64,000 nt of DNA from Candidatus Kaistia colombiensis (GTDB taxonomy: Bacteria > Pseudomonadota > Alphaproteobacteria > Rhizobiales > Kaistiaceae), in the NCBI GenBank assembly GCA_029203105.1, contig CP119318.1, forward strand, positions 1,440,501 through 1,504,500, read 5' to 3'. The notes beneath the pieces are model-generated. The model saw nothing but the letters and a program-made list of their open reading frames with translations. It had not been told where the DNA came from and ran no database searches. Positions 1 to 7,774 of the stretch are shown here, one piece after another. The translations under genes were made by a program, and so were the position numbers. Each line of letters starts with the position of its first letter. Within the stretch, counting starts at the first letter, position 1.

Positions 1-13
1 GTTCATTTTTCAT
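1..13 (-). CDS. ecfG: 5' end of probable ecfG (ECF sigma factor), cut by window edge
   Basis: Only the first four codons (MKNE) can be read on the minus strand before the window ends. A GGAG lies just upstream of this ATG, and it follows the nepR stop by about 55 bases. In Hyphomicrobiales the gene directly behind nepR is usually the stress sigma factor EcfG, which NepR sequesters. The identity is inferred from that conserved order, not from the few residues visible. Confidence 0.4.
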
Positions 14-68
14 GTCTGACTCCGTGGCAATTTCTGCCTTGGGCAGTTCCCGATAGACGGTCGCCGGC

Positions 69-290
69 TCAGGCGCCGCCTTTGGGGATTTTCTGGTCCG
101 CCGCTGGCGTCTCGTCGTCGATCCGGTTCAGGAGCGACATGATGTCGTCCGGCAAGGGCTCGTTCAACGCATTGTCGAAGACGCGGCGCAGTTGCCGGCC
201 GATCCAGTCCTCCTTTTCTTCCTGGCTGTTCGGGACGGGGGAGGCGGAGCGAAACTCGGCGCTCTTCGCGTTACTGTCGTTATTTTCCAC
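69..290 (-). CDS. nepR: NepR anti-sigma factor
   Basis: This 73-residue protein is the anti-sigma factor of the alphaproteobacterial general stress response. It holds EcfG inactive until phosphorylated PhyR binds NepR and releases the sigma factor. The middle part (WIGRQLRRVFDNALNEPLPD, about residues 29-48) matches the NepR signature: Ile-Gly, an Arg-rich helix, FD, then EPxPD followed by LL. The flanks are polar and probably disordered, as is usual. It is transcribed divergently from phyR and lies directly in front of the presumed ecfG start. Confidence 0.9.
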   Translation of the reverse strand: MENNDSNAKSAEFRSASPVPNSQEEKEDWIGRQLRRVFDNALNEPLPDDIMSLLNRIDDETPAADQKIPKGGA

Positions 291-358
291 TTATCTTGTC
301 CTGGCTGTGCCCAAGTTGCGCTCCGTATCTGATCGCGGCGCGGATTTGTCGGGATGCA

Positions 359-383
359 AATGCAGCACCGCACAAATGGTTCC
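359..383 (-). promoter_or_regulatory. Candidate EcfG-type promoter for nepR-ecfG
   Basis: On the minus strand GGAAC (383-379) is followed after 16 bases by CATT (362-359), one base off the EcfG consensus GGAAC-N16/17-CGTT. The nepR start lies about 70 bases downstream. The GGTTCC/GGAACC pair formed with the phyR promoter makes the two -35 elements an inverted repeat. Autoregulation of nepR-ecfG by EcfG is common in the group. Confidence 0.5.
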
Positions 384-392
384 TGCGAATCC

Positions 393-417
393 GGAACCGA
401 ATTGCGCGCGCTGCGTT
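393..417 (+). promoter_or_regulatory. EcfG-dependent promoter of phyR
   Basis: GGAAC (393-397), a 16-base spacer and CGTT (414-417) exactly match the consensus for EcfG-type stress sigma factors. The phyR start codon is 34 bases downstream with a GGAGGG ribosome binding site at 441-446. Positive feedback of EcfG on phyR is well known in this order of bacteria. Confidence 0.8.
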
Positions 418-451
418 TGGGTCATTGGAGCGATCATCACGGAGGGATTCG

Positions 452-1255
452 ATGCCCGAAAGTCTATCGCAGGCGCTCGCGCCGCATCTGCCGTTTTTGC
501 GGCGCTACGCGCGTGCCTTGACCGGCGGCCAGAACAGTGGTGATGCCTATGTGCGCGCCTGTCTGGACGCCATCGTCAACGCGCCGGCCACCATCGATCG
601 CAACCTGCATCCCAAGATCGCCCTTTATCGCCTGTTTCACGCGATCTGGTCGGGCACGCAGCTTGGCATGGACGCCCCGATCGATGGCTTGAGCCGGCAG
701 GAGGCGACGGCGCAGCATCGCCTCGCCGCCATGACCCCCGAGAGCCGGCAGGCCCTGCTTCTGACCGCGATGGAAGGTCTTTCCGACGAGGATGCCGCCG
801 CCGTCATGGGAATTCCAAGCGGGCGCATCCAGCCATTGCTGACCGAGGCCCTGGCAGAGATCGATCGCCAGACCCGCACCCGTGTCCTCGTCATCGAGGA
901 TGAGCCGCTGATCGCGATGGATCTGACCGGTATCGTCCAGGAACTCGGCCATGAGGTCGCCGCCGTGGCGCGCACGCGCAGCGACGCCGTCGAGGCCGCG
1001 ATGCGGGAGCAGCCCGGCCTGGTCCTCGCCGACATCCAACTGGCGGACGGGTCGTCCGGCATTGATGCCGTCAAGGACATTCTGGCGAGCTTCACCCTTC
1101 CCGTCATCTTCATCACGGCATTCCCGCAACGCCTGCTGACGGGCGAGCGTCCCGAGCCGACCTTCCTGCTCACCAAGCCTTTCGATCCCCGCACGGTGAA
1201 GGCGGCAATCAGTCAGGCCCTGTTCTTCAACTCGACGGCCTCGATGGCCGCCTAG
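452..1255 (+). CDS. phyR: PhyR, anti-anti-sigma response regulator
   Basis: This 267-residue regulator joins an N-terminal sigma-factor-like domain (about residues 1-140) to a C-terminal receiver domain (about 144-260). The receiver shows the acidic pocket (VIEDEP), a phospho-acceptor Asp at about 194 (LADIQ) and the conserved Lys at about 242 (LLTKPF). When phosphorylated, the sigma-like domain mimics EcfG and captures NepR. The start at 452 is chosen because GGAGGG precedes it and the length then fits the family; an in-frame upstream extension to 296 runs through the promoter. It is divergent from nepR and followed by a sensor kinase. Confidence 0.95.
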   Translation: MPESLSQALAPHLPFLRRYARALTGGQNSGDAYVRACLDAIVNAPATIDRNLHPKIALYRLFHAIWSGTQLGMDAPIDGLSRQEATAQHRLAAMTPESRQALLLTAMEGLSDEDAAAVMGIPSGRIQPLLTEALAEIDRQTRTRVLVIEDEPLIAMDLTGIVQELGHEVAAVARTRSDAVEAAMREQPGLVLADIQLADGSSGIDAVKDILASFTLPVIFITAFPQRLLTGERPEPTFLLTKPFDPRTVKAAISQALFFNSTASMAA

Positions 1256-1508
1256 GGTCCGAACCAAACCGCTTTCAGGGCCGGCTCCTCGGTGCGACGC
1301 CGCCGCGTTCGCTCCAGCGTCGACCGGCCTGCTCTTCGGTCTTGGCTCCAAACCGGCAGGGCATCGCCGGCCGTTGGCCGCCTTCCACCGAATTGGCTTC
1401 AATTGCCTTGGATTGCCGCGCGGTCCATTGTCCGCGTCGTGGTGGACGGTGCATGGCCGGTTGGCTGGATTGCTCCCGCCGCTCCGCGGCGCGCAGAAGG
1501 ATCATCCC

Positions 1509-3320
1509 ATGGATTGGCTGCTCAACGTCCTTTCTCAGGGGACGGATGCGCTGGGCGGGGAGTTGCCGCGGGCGATCCCGAGACTGGTCGTCTCCGCCAG
1601 TACCCTGGCGATCGCGGCGGCCGCGATTTCCTTCCTGTGGCGGCGACGCGACCTTCCCACGGTCTATCGGCGCGTCGCGCTTTCTCTCGTCTTGCTGCTG
1701 CTCGGGATCGCGATGTCTTATGCGATGACCGCCTTTCCAGTCATGCGGCCCTCCACCTACGCGCGAATGATCGAGATCGTGGCGGCGCTCAGCGCCCTCG
1801 TGGCTGTGTTCCTGATCCGGGTCGTCCTGCCCGAACTGCTGGCCCTGCCGTCGCCGAGGCTGCTGGAGCGCAACAACCGCCTTCTCAAATCCGAGATCGA
1901 CGCGCATATCGATACGATGCGGCAGCTGACGGAAATCCGCAGCGATCTCGAGGAGAAGGTTCGTGTCCGCACGCGCGAGCTGACCGCGACCAAGCAGCGT
2001 TTCGAGGCGGCGCTGGCGGGTTCGGATATCGCCGTCTTCAATCAGGACACCAATCTCGTCTTCACATGGGCCTATGATCCGCGGCGCGGCCCGACGGCCG
2101 AGGAGGTCGTCGGCAAGACGGATGCCGATCTTTTTGCGGCGGACGTCGCGCCGTCGGTGGCGGATGCCAAGCGCAACGTGGTGGAGAGCGGCAAGGGGAC
2201 CTCGCTCAACGTCGTCGTCAAGGCGGATGGCGCGTCGCAATATCTGCGCCTGTCGATCGAGCCGTTGCGGGATAGCACCGGCGAGATCATCGGTTTGACC
2301 TCCGCCGTCGTCGACCTGACCGAGCGCCATGACTACGAGACGCGTCTCTCGGCGCTGACCTCCGGCCTTGCGGAAGCCAATGCCCGCTTCGACATGGCCT
2401 TGCGCGGCTCGCCGATCATGGTGTTCAGCCATGATCGCGACCTGCGCTACAACTGGGTCTACAACCCGGCGGTCGGCCTGAGCGGCGACGAGATGATCGG
2501 CCGCACGGATGAGGAATTCTGGCAGGACGAGACCAGTCTGCCCATCATCGCGATGAAAAAGGCGGCGATCGCTTCTGGCGAAGCGCAGCATGGCGAGATT
2601 GTCATGATGCTGGACAATCGCCAGCGCTTCTTCCAGCTCCGCCTCGAGCCGATCCTGGGCCCCGATCGTGCCGTCCATGGGCTGGCCGGGGTGGCCGTCG
2701 ATGTGACCGAGTCGCATCGACAGGAGGCGCATCTGCGGCTCGTCATGCGCGAGCTGACCCATCGATCCAAGAACCTGCTTGCCGTCATCCAGGCCATGGC
2801 GCGGCAGACCGCCGCCCGCTCGGACGATCTGCAGACCTTCGTCGCCCGCTTCTCGGCTCGCCTCCGGGCCATGGCGGCCTCGCACGATCTTCTGGTGGCG
2901 CGCGAATGGCACGGCGCGATCCTGAAGGATCTCGTCAACGCCCAGCTCGGGCAGGCGATCGATCCCGGTTCCGACCAACTCGTGATCGAAGGACCGATGC
3001 TCAGTCTGCGGCCGGATGCGGTGCAGAGCATCGGCCTGGCCTTGCACGAGCTGACGACCAATGCGGCAAAATACGGCGCGCTTTCGGTTCCGGGCGGACG
3101 GATTTCCCTGAACTGGGGCATCCGCAATGGCGATCGCCTGCATCTGCGCTGGGAGGAGACCAACGGACCGCGCGTGCAGCCGCCGGAAAAGACCGGCTTC
3201 GGCGTCACGCTGTTGGAGCGAAGCGTTGGTCAGGCGCTGGACGGTGTGGTCACCCTGGAGTTCACGCCGGGCGGGGTGGTGTGCGAGATCGACATTCCGT
3301 CGAGCCACGCGCTCGATTAG
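1509..3320 (+). CDS. Membrane-bound PAS-PAS HWE-family histidine kinase, probable PhyR kinase
   Basis: The 603-residue kinase has an N-terminal block of about three membrane helices (residues 15-115), a coiled coil (about 120-165), two PAS domains (about 170-280 and 295-410) and a C-terminal HWE-type kinase core. The phospho-accepting His is at about 418 (ELTHRSKNLLAVIQA), the N box reads HELTTNAAKYGAL, and the WE pair that names the family is at 548-549. The start at 1509 is preceded by AGAAGG. HWE/HisKA_2 kinases beside phyR commonly phosphorylate PhyR; that role is inferred here from position. The signal sensed is unknown. Confidence 0.85.
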   Translation: MDWLLNVLSQGTDALGGELPRAIPRLVVSASTLAIAAAAISFLWRRRDLPTVYRRVALSLVLLLLGIAMSYAMTAFPVMRPSTYARMIEIVAALSALVAVFLIRVVLPELLALPSPRLLERNNRLLKSEIDAHIDTMRQLTEIRSDLEEKVRVRTRELTATKQRFEAALAGSDIAVFNQDTNLVFTWAYDPRRGPTAEEVVGKTDADLFAADVAPSVADAKRNVVESGKGTSLNVVVKADGASQYLRLSIEPLRDSTGEIIGLTSAVVDLTERHDYETRLSALTSGLAEANARFDMALRGSPIMVFSHDRDLRYNWVYNPAVGLSGDEMIGRTDEEFWQDETSLPIIAMKKAAIASGEAQHGEIVMMLDNRQRFFQLRLEPILGPDRAVHGLAGVAVDVTESHRQEAHLRLVMRELTHRSKNLLAVIQAMARQTAARSDDLQTFVARFSARLRAMAASHDLLVAREWHGAILKDLVNAQLGQAIDPGSDQLVIEGPMLSLRPDAVQSIGLALHELTTNAAKYGALSVPGGRISLNWGIRNGDRLHLRWEETNGPRVQPPEKTGFGVTLLERSVGQALDGVVTLEFTPGGVVCEIDIPSSHALD

Positions 3321-3350
3321 GGGGCGTGAACTGACGCTGAACGACGCGCA

Positions 3351-3377
3351 CAAAAAAGGAGCCTGTCGAAGGCTCCT
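3351..3377. terminator. Bidirectional intrinsic terminator between the kinase and the holin-like gene
   Basis: The stem AGGAGCC/GGCTCCT encloses a 7-base loop. On the minus strand it is followed by six T, which suits the end of the stress operon ending at 3425. On the plus strand the tail is a weaker CTCTGTTT and may stop the kinase transcript. Confidence 0.75.
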
Positions 3378-3424
3378 CTCTGTTTCGGCAGCATGGGCCG
3401 GTCCGGGACCCGCCTACCTGCACC

Positions 3425-3766
3425 TCAGCGCTTCCGTGATAGTCCGCCGAGGAGGCCCATGGCGAAAGCGAGGGCGACGCTGGTCGTGCCGACCTCCTGC
3501 TGCTGGCGGCGGCCGTTGCGCCAATTGGCCACCAGCAGGATGATCAGCCCGATGATGAGAAACGCACCGCCGACGACCAGCTTGGCCACCAGCGAGCCAT
3601 AGCTGAGGGCGAGAGCCTGATAACCGGCGGCGACGCCGAAGCAAACGCCAATGATGAGAAAAACCCCCGCGACCGCCAGGAGGCCGACCCGCTTGAGGGT
3701 ACGAACCGTGGTTTGCGTGGCGGCCGCGGCCGCCACACTCGTCAGAGCCTGGAACAGGCCGCTCAT
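3425..3766 (-). CDS. Small membrane protein, phage-holin-family / DUF1469-like
   Basis: This 113-residue protein has two hydrophobic segments (about residues 25-52 and 60-82) separated by a short loop, and a basic tail. This layout fits the putative actinobacterial-type holin / DUF1469 family of inner membrane proteins, often found next to DUF883 proteins. Its start overlaps the stop of the upstream DUF883 gene by four bases, so translation is probably coupled. It is the last gene of the three-gene operon driven from the EcfG-type promoter at 4399-4423. Its biochemical role is unknown; an envelope stress function is inferred from context. Confidence 0.7.
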   Translation of the reverse strand: MSGLFQALTSVAAAAATQTTVRTLKRVGLLAVAGVFLIIGVCFGVAAGYQALALSYGSLVAKLVVGGAFLIIGLIILLVANWRNGRRQQQEVGTTSVALAFAMGLLGGLSRKR

Positions 3767-4071
3767 CGCCGGCCTATGAGCGCGCCGATGAACAGGCCGA
3801 TACCGGCGGCGATCAAGACAGCCGAGACGGGATTGCTCGAGATCTGCCCCTCAAGATCCTCGGCGACCTTCTGGCCACGGCGGCGCGCTTCCTCGGCCGA
3901 GGCGCGGAAGGTCTCGCCCGCCCGCCCGGCGGCGTTGTGCAACGCGTCCGCGCCGGCGCTCGCGTGCTCCGAACCGAACTTGCGGATCGTTTCCGTCAGC
4001 GACGCCAATTCGGCCTGGATGGCCTGGACCTGGTCGGAGAGGTCCGAACCGTCTGTGCTCTTGGTCACCAT
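3763..4071 (-). CDS. DUF883 (ElaB/YqjD-like) membrane-anchored protein
   Basis: The 102-residue protein has a long amphipathic helical part (residues 10-75) and one C-terminal membrane segment (about 80-98, ending IGALIGRR). This is the layout of ElaB/YqjD/YgaM proteins, which sit in the inner membrane and bind ribosomes in enterobacteria during stationary phase. The ribosome link is known only for the E. coli relatives. It is the middle gene of the operon: 21 bases separate it from the upstream gene and it overlaps the downstream one. Confidence 0.8.
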   Translation of the reverse strand: MVTKSTDGSDLSDQVQAIQAELASLTETIRKFGSEHASAGADALHNAAGRAGETFRASAEEARRRGQKVAEDLEGQISSNPVSAVLIAAGIGLFIGALIGRR

Positions 4072-4092
4072 GTTGGCACTCCTGTGCGTTGC

Positions 4093-4356
4093 TCAAGTTT
4101 GCGAAGACTTGAGAGATCTACCGGGAAGTATATGCGGCGTGGGCAAGGCGTTGTCGATATGAGTGAGCGCGGCGGAGAGTTCTATGGTTAGCTTTTGATA
4201 AGCTTCCCGTTCCTCTGGCGATGCAAGGGGCGCCAGCCGCGCTACGGCCCTTTGCCAATGCAGAAGCGTCTCCGCCTTCTGGCTTGCCGAGAGAACCTTG
4301 TCGTCGACGACATCGCCGGGCCGCCAAAAGCCGGCATATCCCTGATATGCGATCAT
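4093..4356 (-). CDS. Small hypothetical protein, first gene of the EcfG-controlled operon
   Basis: I do not recognise the family. The 87-residue product is soluble, largely helical in appearance, with no signal peptide or membrane segment, and contains an acidic stretch around SPEEREAYQKLTIEL. It is probably real: it starts 43 bases downstream of the -10 element of a perfect EcfG promoter, a GGA stands before its ATG, and it ends 21 bases before the DUF883 start. It may be a stress-response protein restricted to this lineage. Confidence 0.6.
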   Translation of the reverse strand: MIAYQGYAGFWRPGDVVDDKVLSASQKAETLLHWQRAVARLAPLASPEEREAYQKLTIELSAALTHIDNALPTPHILPGRSLKSSQT

Positions 4357-4398
4357 TCGCTTCCATCCTCGATTTCATTCCAAGCGACCCATTCAGAG

Positions 4399-4423
4399 AA
4401 CGGGCCAAATCGCCAATGGTTCC
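4399..4423 (-). promoter_or_regulatory. EcfG-dependent promoter of the stress operon
   Basis: On the minus strand GGAAC (4423-4419), 16 bases and CGTT (4402-4399) form an exact EcfG promoter. Its first downstream gene starts at 4356. This places the hypothetical protein, the DUF883 protein and the holin-like protein in the general stress regulon encoded alongside. Confidence 0.8.
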
Positions 4424-4589
4424 AGTGGGATCGGGGCCGCCGCCGAGGCCCGCCATGCCGCGTGTCCCATAAGGCAATCCGGCGTGCCGGGGCGGCCGGG
4501 CGCGGGCCTCCAGGTTCAGGAAGGGGGGCGAGAGCCCGGAGCGGTTCGTCGAGCCATCGGATCCGCGGGTGGCGCGCGCTCGTCGAAGC

Positions 4590-4628
4590 GCGAACTGGCA
4601 GGTGCGAACTGGCAGGTGCGAACTGGCA
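4590..4628. repeat. 14-bp tandem repeat, 2.8 copies
   Basis: The unit GCGAACTGGCAGGT occurs at 4590-4603 and 4604-4617, with a third partial copy at 4618-4628. It lies in the 569-base gene-free stretch 4357-4925, which otherwise holds the EcfG promoter, the RutR-like operator and the preT leader. It might be a regulator-binding array or a neutral slippage product. Confidence 0.7.
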
Positions 4629-4758
4629 TGGCGCGCCTCGATTGGCGTACTTCGCCTGCGCCGTCCGCGCTTCGCCAACAACTCGGCATCATCGCAGGCA
4701 TTCACGCGGCTGGCGCGAACTTGTGCAATGCACACATTGGAACGGCTCAAATCAAGCC

Positions 4759-4793
4759 TTGACGAGCTTTCTGGAATTTGTCCAGATGATCAA
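4759..4793 (+). promoter_or_regulatory. preT promoter region with RutR-like operator
   Basis: TTGTCCAGATGATCAA at 4778-4793 matches the known RutR operator TTGACCA-NN-TGGTCAA at 12 of 14 defined positions. A TTGACG (4759-4764) could serve as the -35, which would put the operator over the -10 and start region, suiting repression. The rutR-like gene at 7775-8422 is next to the operon. Uracil or thymine release RutR from DNA in E. coli; the same logic is inferred here. Confidence 0.6.
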
Positions 4794-4925
4794 GCTTTTG
4801 ATCCGCGGCCCCGGCAATCAGAAAAAAATGAGGGGTGGGCAGCGGCGCAATTGTCGACCGGCGGGCGCGTGCCTGCCGGACCTTGGGAACCCGGGGCCAT
4901 GTGGCCGGTAGGGAGGGATCAGCGT

Positions 4926-6290
4926 ATGCCGTCGCATCTGCCGGACATCGCATCGGGCCGTCTGTCGCCCGACGAATATGCCGCCAATTTTCTCGACATC
5001 CATCCGCCGCTCGATCACCATCAGGCCATCGTCGAGGCGGACCGCTGCTACTTTTGTTACGACGCGCCCTGCGTGAAGGCGTGCCCGACCTCGATCGACA
5101 TTCCGCTCTTCATCCGCCAGATCCTGACCGACAATCCGGAAGGCTCGGCCGAGACGATCCTGTCGCAGAACATCCTCGGCGGCATGTGCGCGCGCGTCTG
5201 CCCGACCGAGACCTTGTGCGAAGAGGCCTGCGTCCGCGAGGAAGCGGAGGGCAAGCCGGTCAAGATCGGTCTTCTGCAGCGCTATGCCACCGACGTGCTG
5301 ATGGACGAGCGCGGCGAGCAGCCCTTTGCGCGTGCAGCGTCTACGGGAAAGCGCGTCGCCGTGGTCGGCGCCGGTCCTGCCGGGCTTTCCGCCGCCCACC
5401 GCCTCGCCATGCACGGCCATGACGTCGTCATCTACGATGCGCGGCCAAAGGCCGGCGGCCTCAACGAATATGGCATCGCCGCCTACAAGGCGCCGGACGA
5501 CTTCGCCCAGAAGGAAGTCGACTTCGTGCTGTCGATCGGCGGCATCACCGTCGAGCGCGGCAAGGCGATCGGCCGCGATGTCAGCCTGGCGGAACTGCGT
5601 CAGTCCTATGATGCCGTATTCCTCGGCATGGGCCTTGCCGGCGTCAACGCGCTCGGCCTCGAGGGCGAGGATCTCGCCGGTGTCGCCGACGCGGTCGACT
5701 ACATCGCCGAATTGCGCCAGGCCTCCGATCTCGCGACCCTGCCGGTCGGCGCCCGCGTCGTCGTGGTCGGCGGCGGCATGACGGCGATCGACGTCGCCGC
5801 GCAGTCGAAGCGCCTCGGCGCCCGCGAGGTGACGATCGTGTACCGGCGTGGCCAGGAAAAGATGGGCGCCTCGGAATATGAGCAGGACCTCGCCCAGACC
5901 GACGGCGTGGTGATCCGTCACAACGCCAAGCCGAAGCGCCTGGTGACCGAGGCGGGTCGCGTCTCGGCGATCGAGTTCGAGGAGACGCGCGACGATGGCG
6001 GCAGGCTGGTCGGCACCGGCGTGACCTTCACGCTTGCCGCCGACACGGTGTTCAAGGCGATCGGCCAGACCCTCGTTCCCGCAGCTTTGAATGGATCGGC
6101 CGAGACGATCGCGCTGGATGGTGGCAAGATCCGTGTTGACGACGAGCGGCGCACGACGCTTCCGGGCGTCTGGGCCGGTGGCGATTGCGCCGCGACCGGA
6201 GAGGATCTGACGGTCGCTGCCGTCGCCGACGGCCGCATTGCCGCCGAATCCATGCATACCGCGCTCTCGACTTCTTCAGTCGCGGCCTAG
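4926..6290 (+). CDS. preT: PreT, NAD-dependent dihydropyrimidine dehydrogenase, FAD/Fe-S subunit
   Basis: The 454-residue flavoprotein belongs to the GltD-like family and corresponds to the N-terminal half of eukaryotic dihydropyrimidine dehydrogenase. Two Cys-rich Fe-S motifs lie at about residues 39-52 (CYFCYDAPCVKACP) and 90-110 (CARVCPTETLCEEAC). An FAD-binding GAGPAGLSAA motif follows at about 145, an NAD-binding GGGMTAID at about 280, and a C-terminal GGD motif. With PreA it reduces uracil and thymine to the 5,6-dihydro forms in the cytosol. The start at 4926 has GGGAGGG before it. Its stop lies 9 bases before preA. Confidence 0.93.
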   Translation: MPSHLPDIASGRLSPDEYAANFLDIHPPLDHHQAIVEADRCYFCYDAPCVKACPTSIDIPLFIRQILTDNPEGSAETILSQNILGGMCARVCPTETLCEEACVREEAEGKPVKIGLLQRYATDVLMDERGEQPFARAASTGKRVAVVGAGPAGLSAAHRLAMHGHDVVIYDARPKAGGLNEYGIAAYKAPDDFAQKEVDFVLSIGGITVERGKAIGRDVSLAELRQSYDAVFLGMGLAGVNALGLEGEDLAGVADAVDYIAELRQASDLATLPVGARVVVVGGGMTAIDVAAQSKRLGAREVTIVYRRGQEKMGASEYEQDLAQTDGVVIRHNAKPKRLVTEAGRVSAIEFEETRDDGGRLVGTGVTFTLAADTVFKAIGQTLVPAALNGSAETIALDGGKIRVDDERRTTLPGVWAGGDCAATGEDLTVAAVADGRIAAESMHTALSTSSVAA

Positions 6291-6299
6291 GAGGAACCC

Positions 6300-7622
6300 A
6301 TGGCCAATCTCGCGTCGAACTTCGTCGGCATCAAGTCGCCCAACCCGTTCTGGCTGGCCTCCGCGCCGCCGACCGACAAGGCCTATAACGTCGTCCGCGC
6401 CTTTAGGGATGGCTGGGGCGGCGTCGTCTGGAAGACGCTCGGCACCGATCCGCCGGTCGTCAATGTCTCCGGCCCGCGCTATGGCGCGATTCATTCGAAC
6501 GATCGCCGGCTGATCGGCCTCAACAATATCGAGCTGATCACCGACCGGCCGCTCGAGGTCAATCTGCGCGAGATCAAGGAGGTCAAGCGCGACTGGCCGG
6601 ACCGGGCGCTGGTCGTCTCGCTGATGGTGCCCTGCGAGGAGCACTACTGGAAGGACATTCTCGCCAAGGTCGAGGAGACCGAGGCGGATGGCGTCGAACT
6701 GAATTTCGGCTGCCCGCACGGCATGAGCGAGCGCGGCATGGGTGCCGCCGTTGGCCAGGTGCCGGAATATGTCGAGATGGTGACGCGCTGGTGCAAGCAG
6801 CACACGCGCATGCCGGTCATCGTCAAGCTGACGCCCAACATCTCCGACATCCGCACCTCGGCCCGCGCCGCGCATAATGGCGGCGCCGATGCCGTGTCGC
6901 TGATCAACACCATCAACTCGATCATCGGCGTCGACATCGACAATTTCGCGCCGATCCCGACCGTCGACGGCAAGGGTAGCCATGGCGGCTATTGTGGCCC
7001 GGCGGTGAAGCCGATCGCCCTCAACATGACGGCCGAGATAGCCCGTGATCCGCAGACCCGCGAACTGCCGATCTCCGGCATTGGCGGCATCACGACCTGG
7101 CGCGACGCGGTCGAGTTCATGACGCTCGGCGCCGGCAACGTCCAGGTCTGCACCGCCGCCATGACCTATGGCTTCCGCATCGTGCAGGAGATGATCACCG
7201 GCCTGTCCAGCTACATGGACAAGCACGGCTTCACCTCCGTCGACGAGATCGTCGGCCGGGCGGTCGGCAATGTGACGGACTGGCAGTATCTGAACCTGAA
7301 CTATGTGGCGAAGGCCAAGATCGACCAGGATTCCTGCATCCAGTGCGGCCGCTGCCACATCGCCTGCGAGGATACCTCGCACCAGGCGATCACCTCGATG
7401 CTCGACGGCAAGCGGCATTTCGAAGTGATCGACGCCGAATGCGTCGGCTGCAATCTCTGCGTCAATGTCTGCCCGGTCGAGAATTGCATCACCATGGAGC
7501 CGATGCTGGCGGGCGTCGATCCGCGCACCGGCTTCCCGATCACCGGCGAATACGCCAACTGGACGACGCACAAGAACAACCCGATGGCGAAGGCCTTCGT
7601 CCCGGCCGAGCCGGCGGAATAG
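6300..7622 (+). CDS. preA: PreA, dihydropyrimidine dehydrogenase catalytic subunit
   Basis: The 440-residue subunit has an FMN-binding dihydroorotate-dehydrogenase-like barrel (about 1-310) and two C-terminal 4Fe-4S motifs (CIQCGRCHIAC and CVGCNLCVNVCP, about residues 345-400). It catalyses the NAD-linked reduction of uracil or thymine together with PreT, the first step of the reductive pyrimidine pathway. AGGAGG stands 6 bases before its ATG. It is co-transcribed with preT. Confidence 0.95.
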   Translation: MANLASNFVGIKSPNPFWLASAPPTDKAYNVVRAFRDGWGGVVWKTLGTDPPVVNVSGPRYGAIHSNDRRLIGLNNIELITDRPLEVNLREIKEVKRDWPDRALVVSLMVPCEEHYWKDILAKVEETEADGVELNFGCPHGMSERGMGAAVGQVPEYVEMVTRWCKQHTRMPVIVKLTPNISDIRTSARAAHNGGADAVSLINTINSIIGVDIDNFAPIPTVDGKGSHGGYCGPAVKPIALNMTAEIARDPQTRELPISGIGGITTWRDAVEFMTLGAGNVQVCTAAMTYGFRIVQEMITGLSSYMDKHGFTSVDEIVGRAVGNVTDWQYLNLNYVAKAKIDQDSCIQCGRCHIACEDTSHQAITSMLDGKRHFEVIDAECVGCNLCVNVCPVENCITMEPMLAGVDPRTGFPITGEYANWTTHKNNPMAKAFVPAEPAE

Positions 7623-7630
7623 GCTCCCGC

Positions 7631-7699
7631 CTAGAGCGTTTTCGAGCGAAGTGGATGCCGGTTCGCGTGAAGAAAACGCGATCAAACAAAGAGCTAGAG
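7631..7699. repeat. Dispersed rhizobial intergenic palindromic repeat
   Basis: The block runs from CTAGAGCGTTTTC through GTGGATGCCGGTTCGCGTG to GAGCTAGAG. I recognise this short repeat as one scattered widely through rhizobial genomes, with ends that are inverted copies (CTAGAGC / GAGCTAG). It separates preA from the convergent rutR-like gene. A GC-rich palindromic stretch (7700-7770) follows it. Confidence 0.65.
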
Positions 7700-7774
7700 T
7701 CCTTCCTCGCTCGCGGGGGAGGGAACGCGGATGCGCTTACCGCCTCTCCCCCCGCAGGGGAGGGGCGGGGTGCT

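Noticed and set aside
1275..3353. Minus-strand open frame of 692 residues opposite the sensor kinase
   Set aside because: It is rich in His, Arg, Gln and Asp without any family motif and lies entirely opposite a gene with clear kinase motifs; long antisense frames are expected at this GC content.
4118..4750. Minus-strand frame of 210 residues spanning the stress promoter and tandem repeat
   Set aside because: It crosses the EcfG promoter and a repeat array, overlaps the better supported ORF at 4093-4356 in another frame and has no family features.
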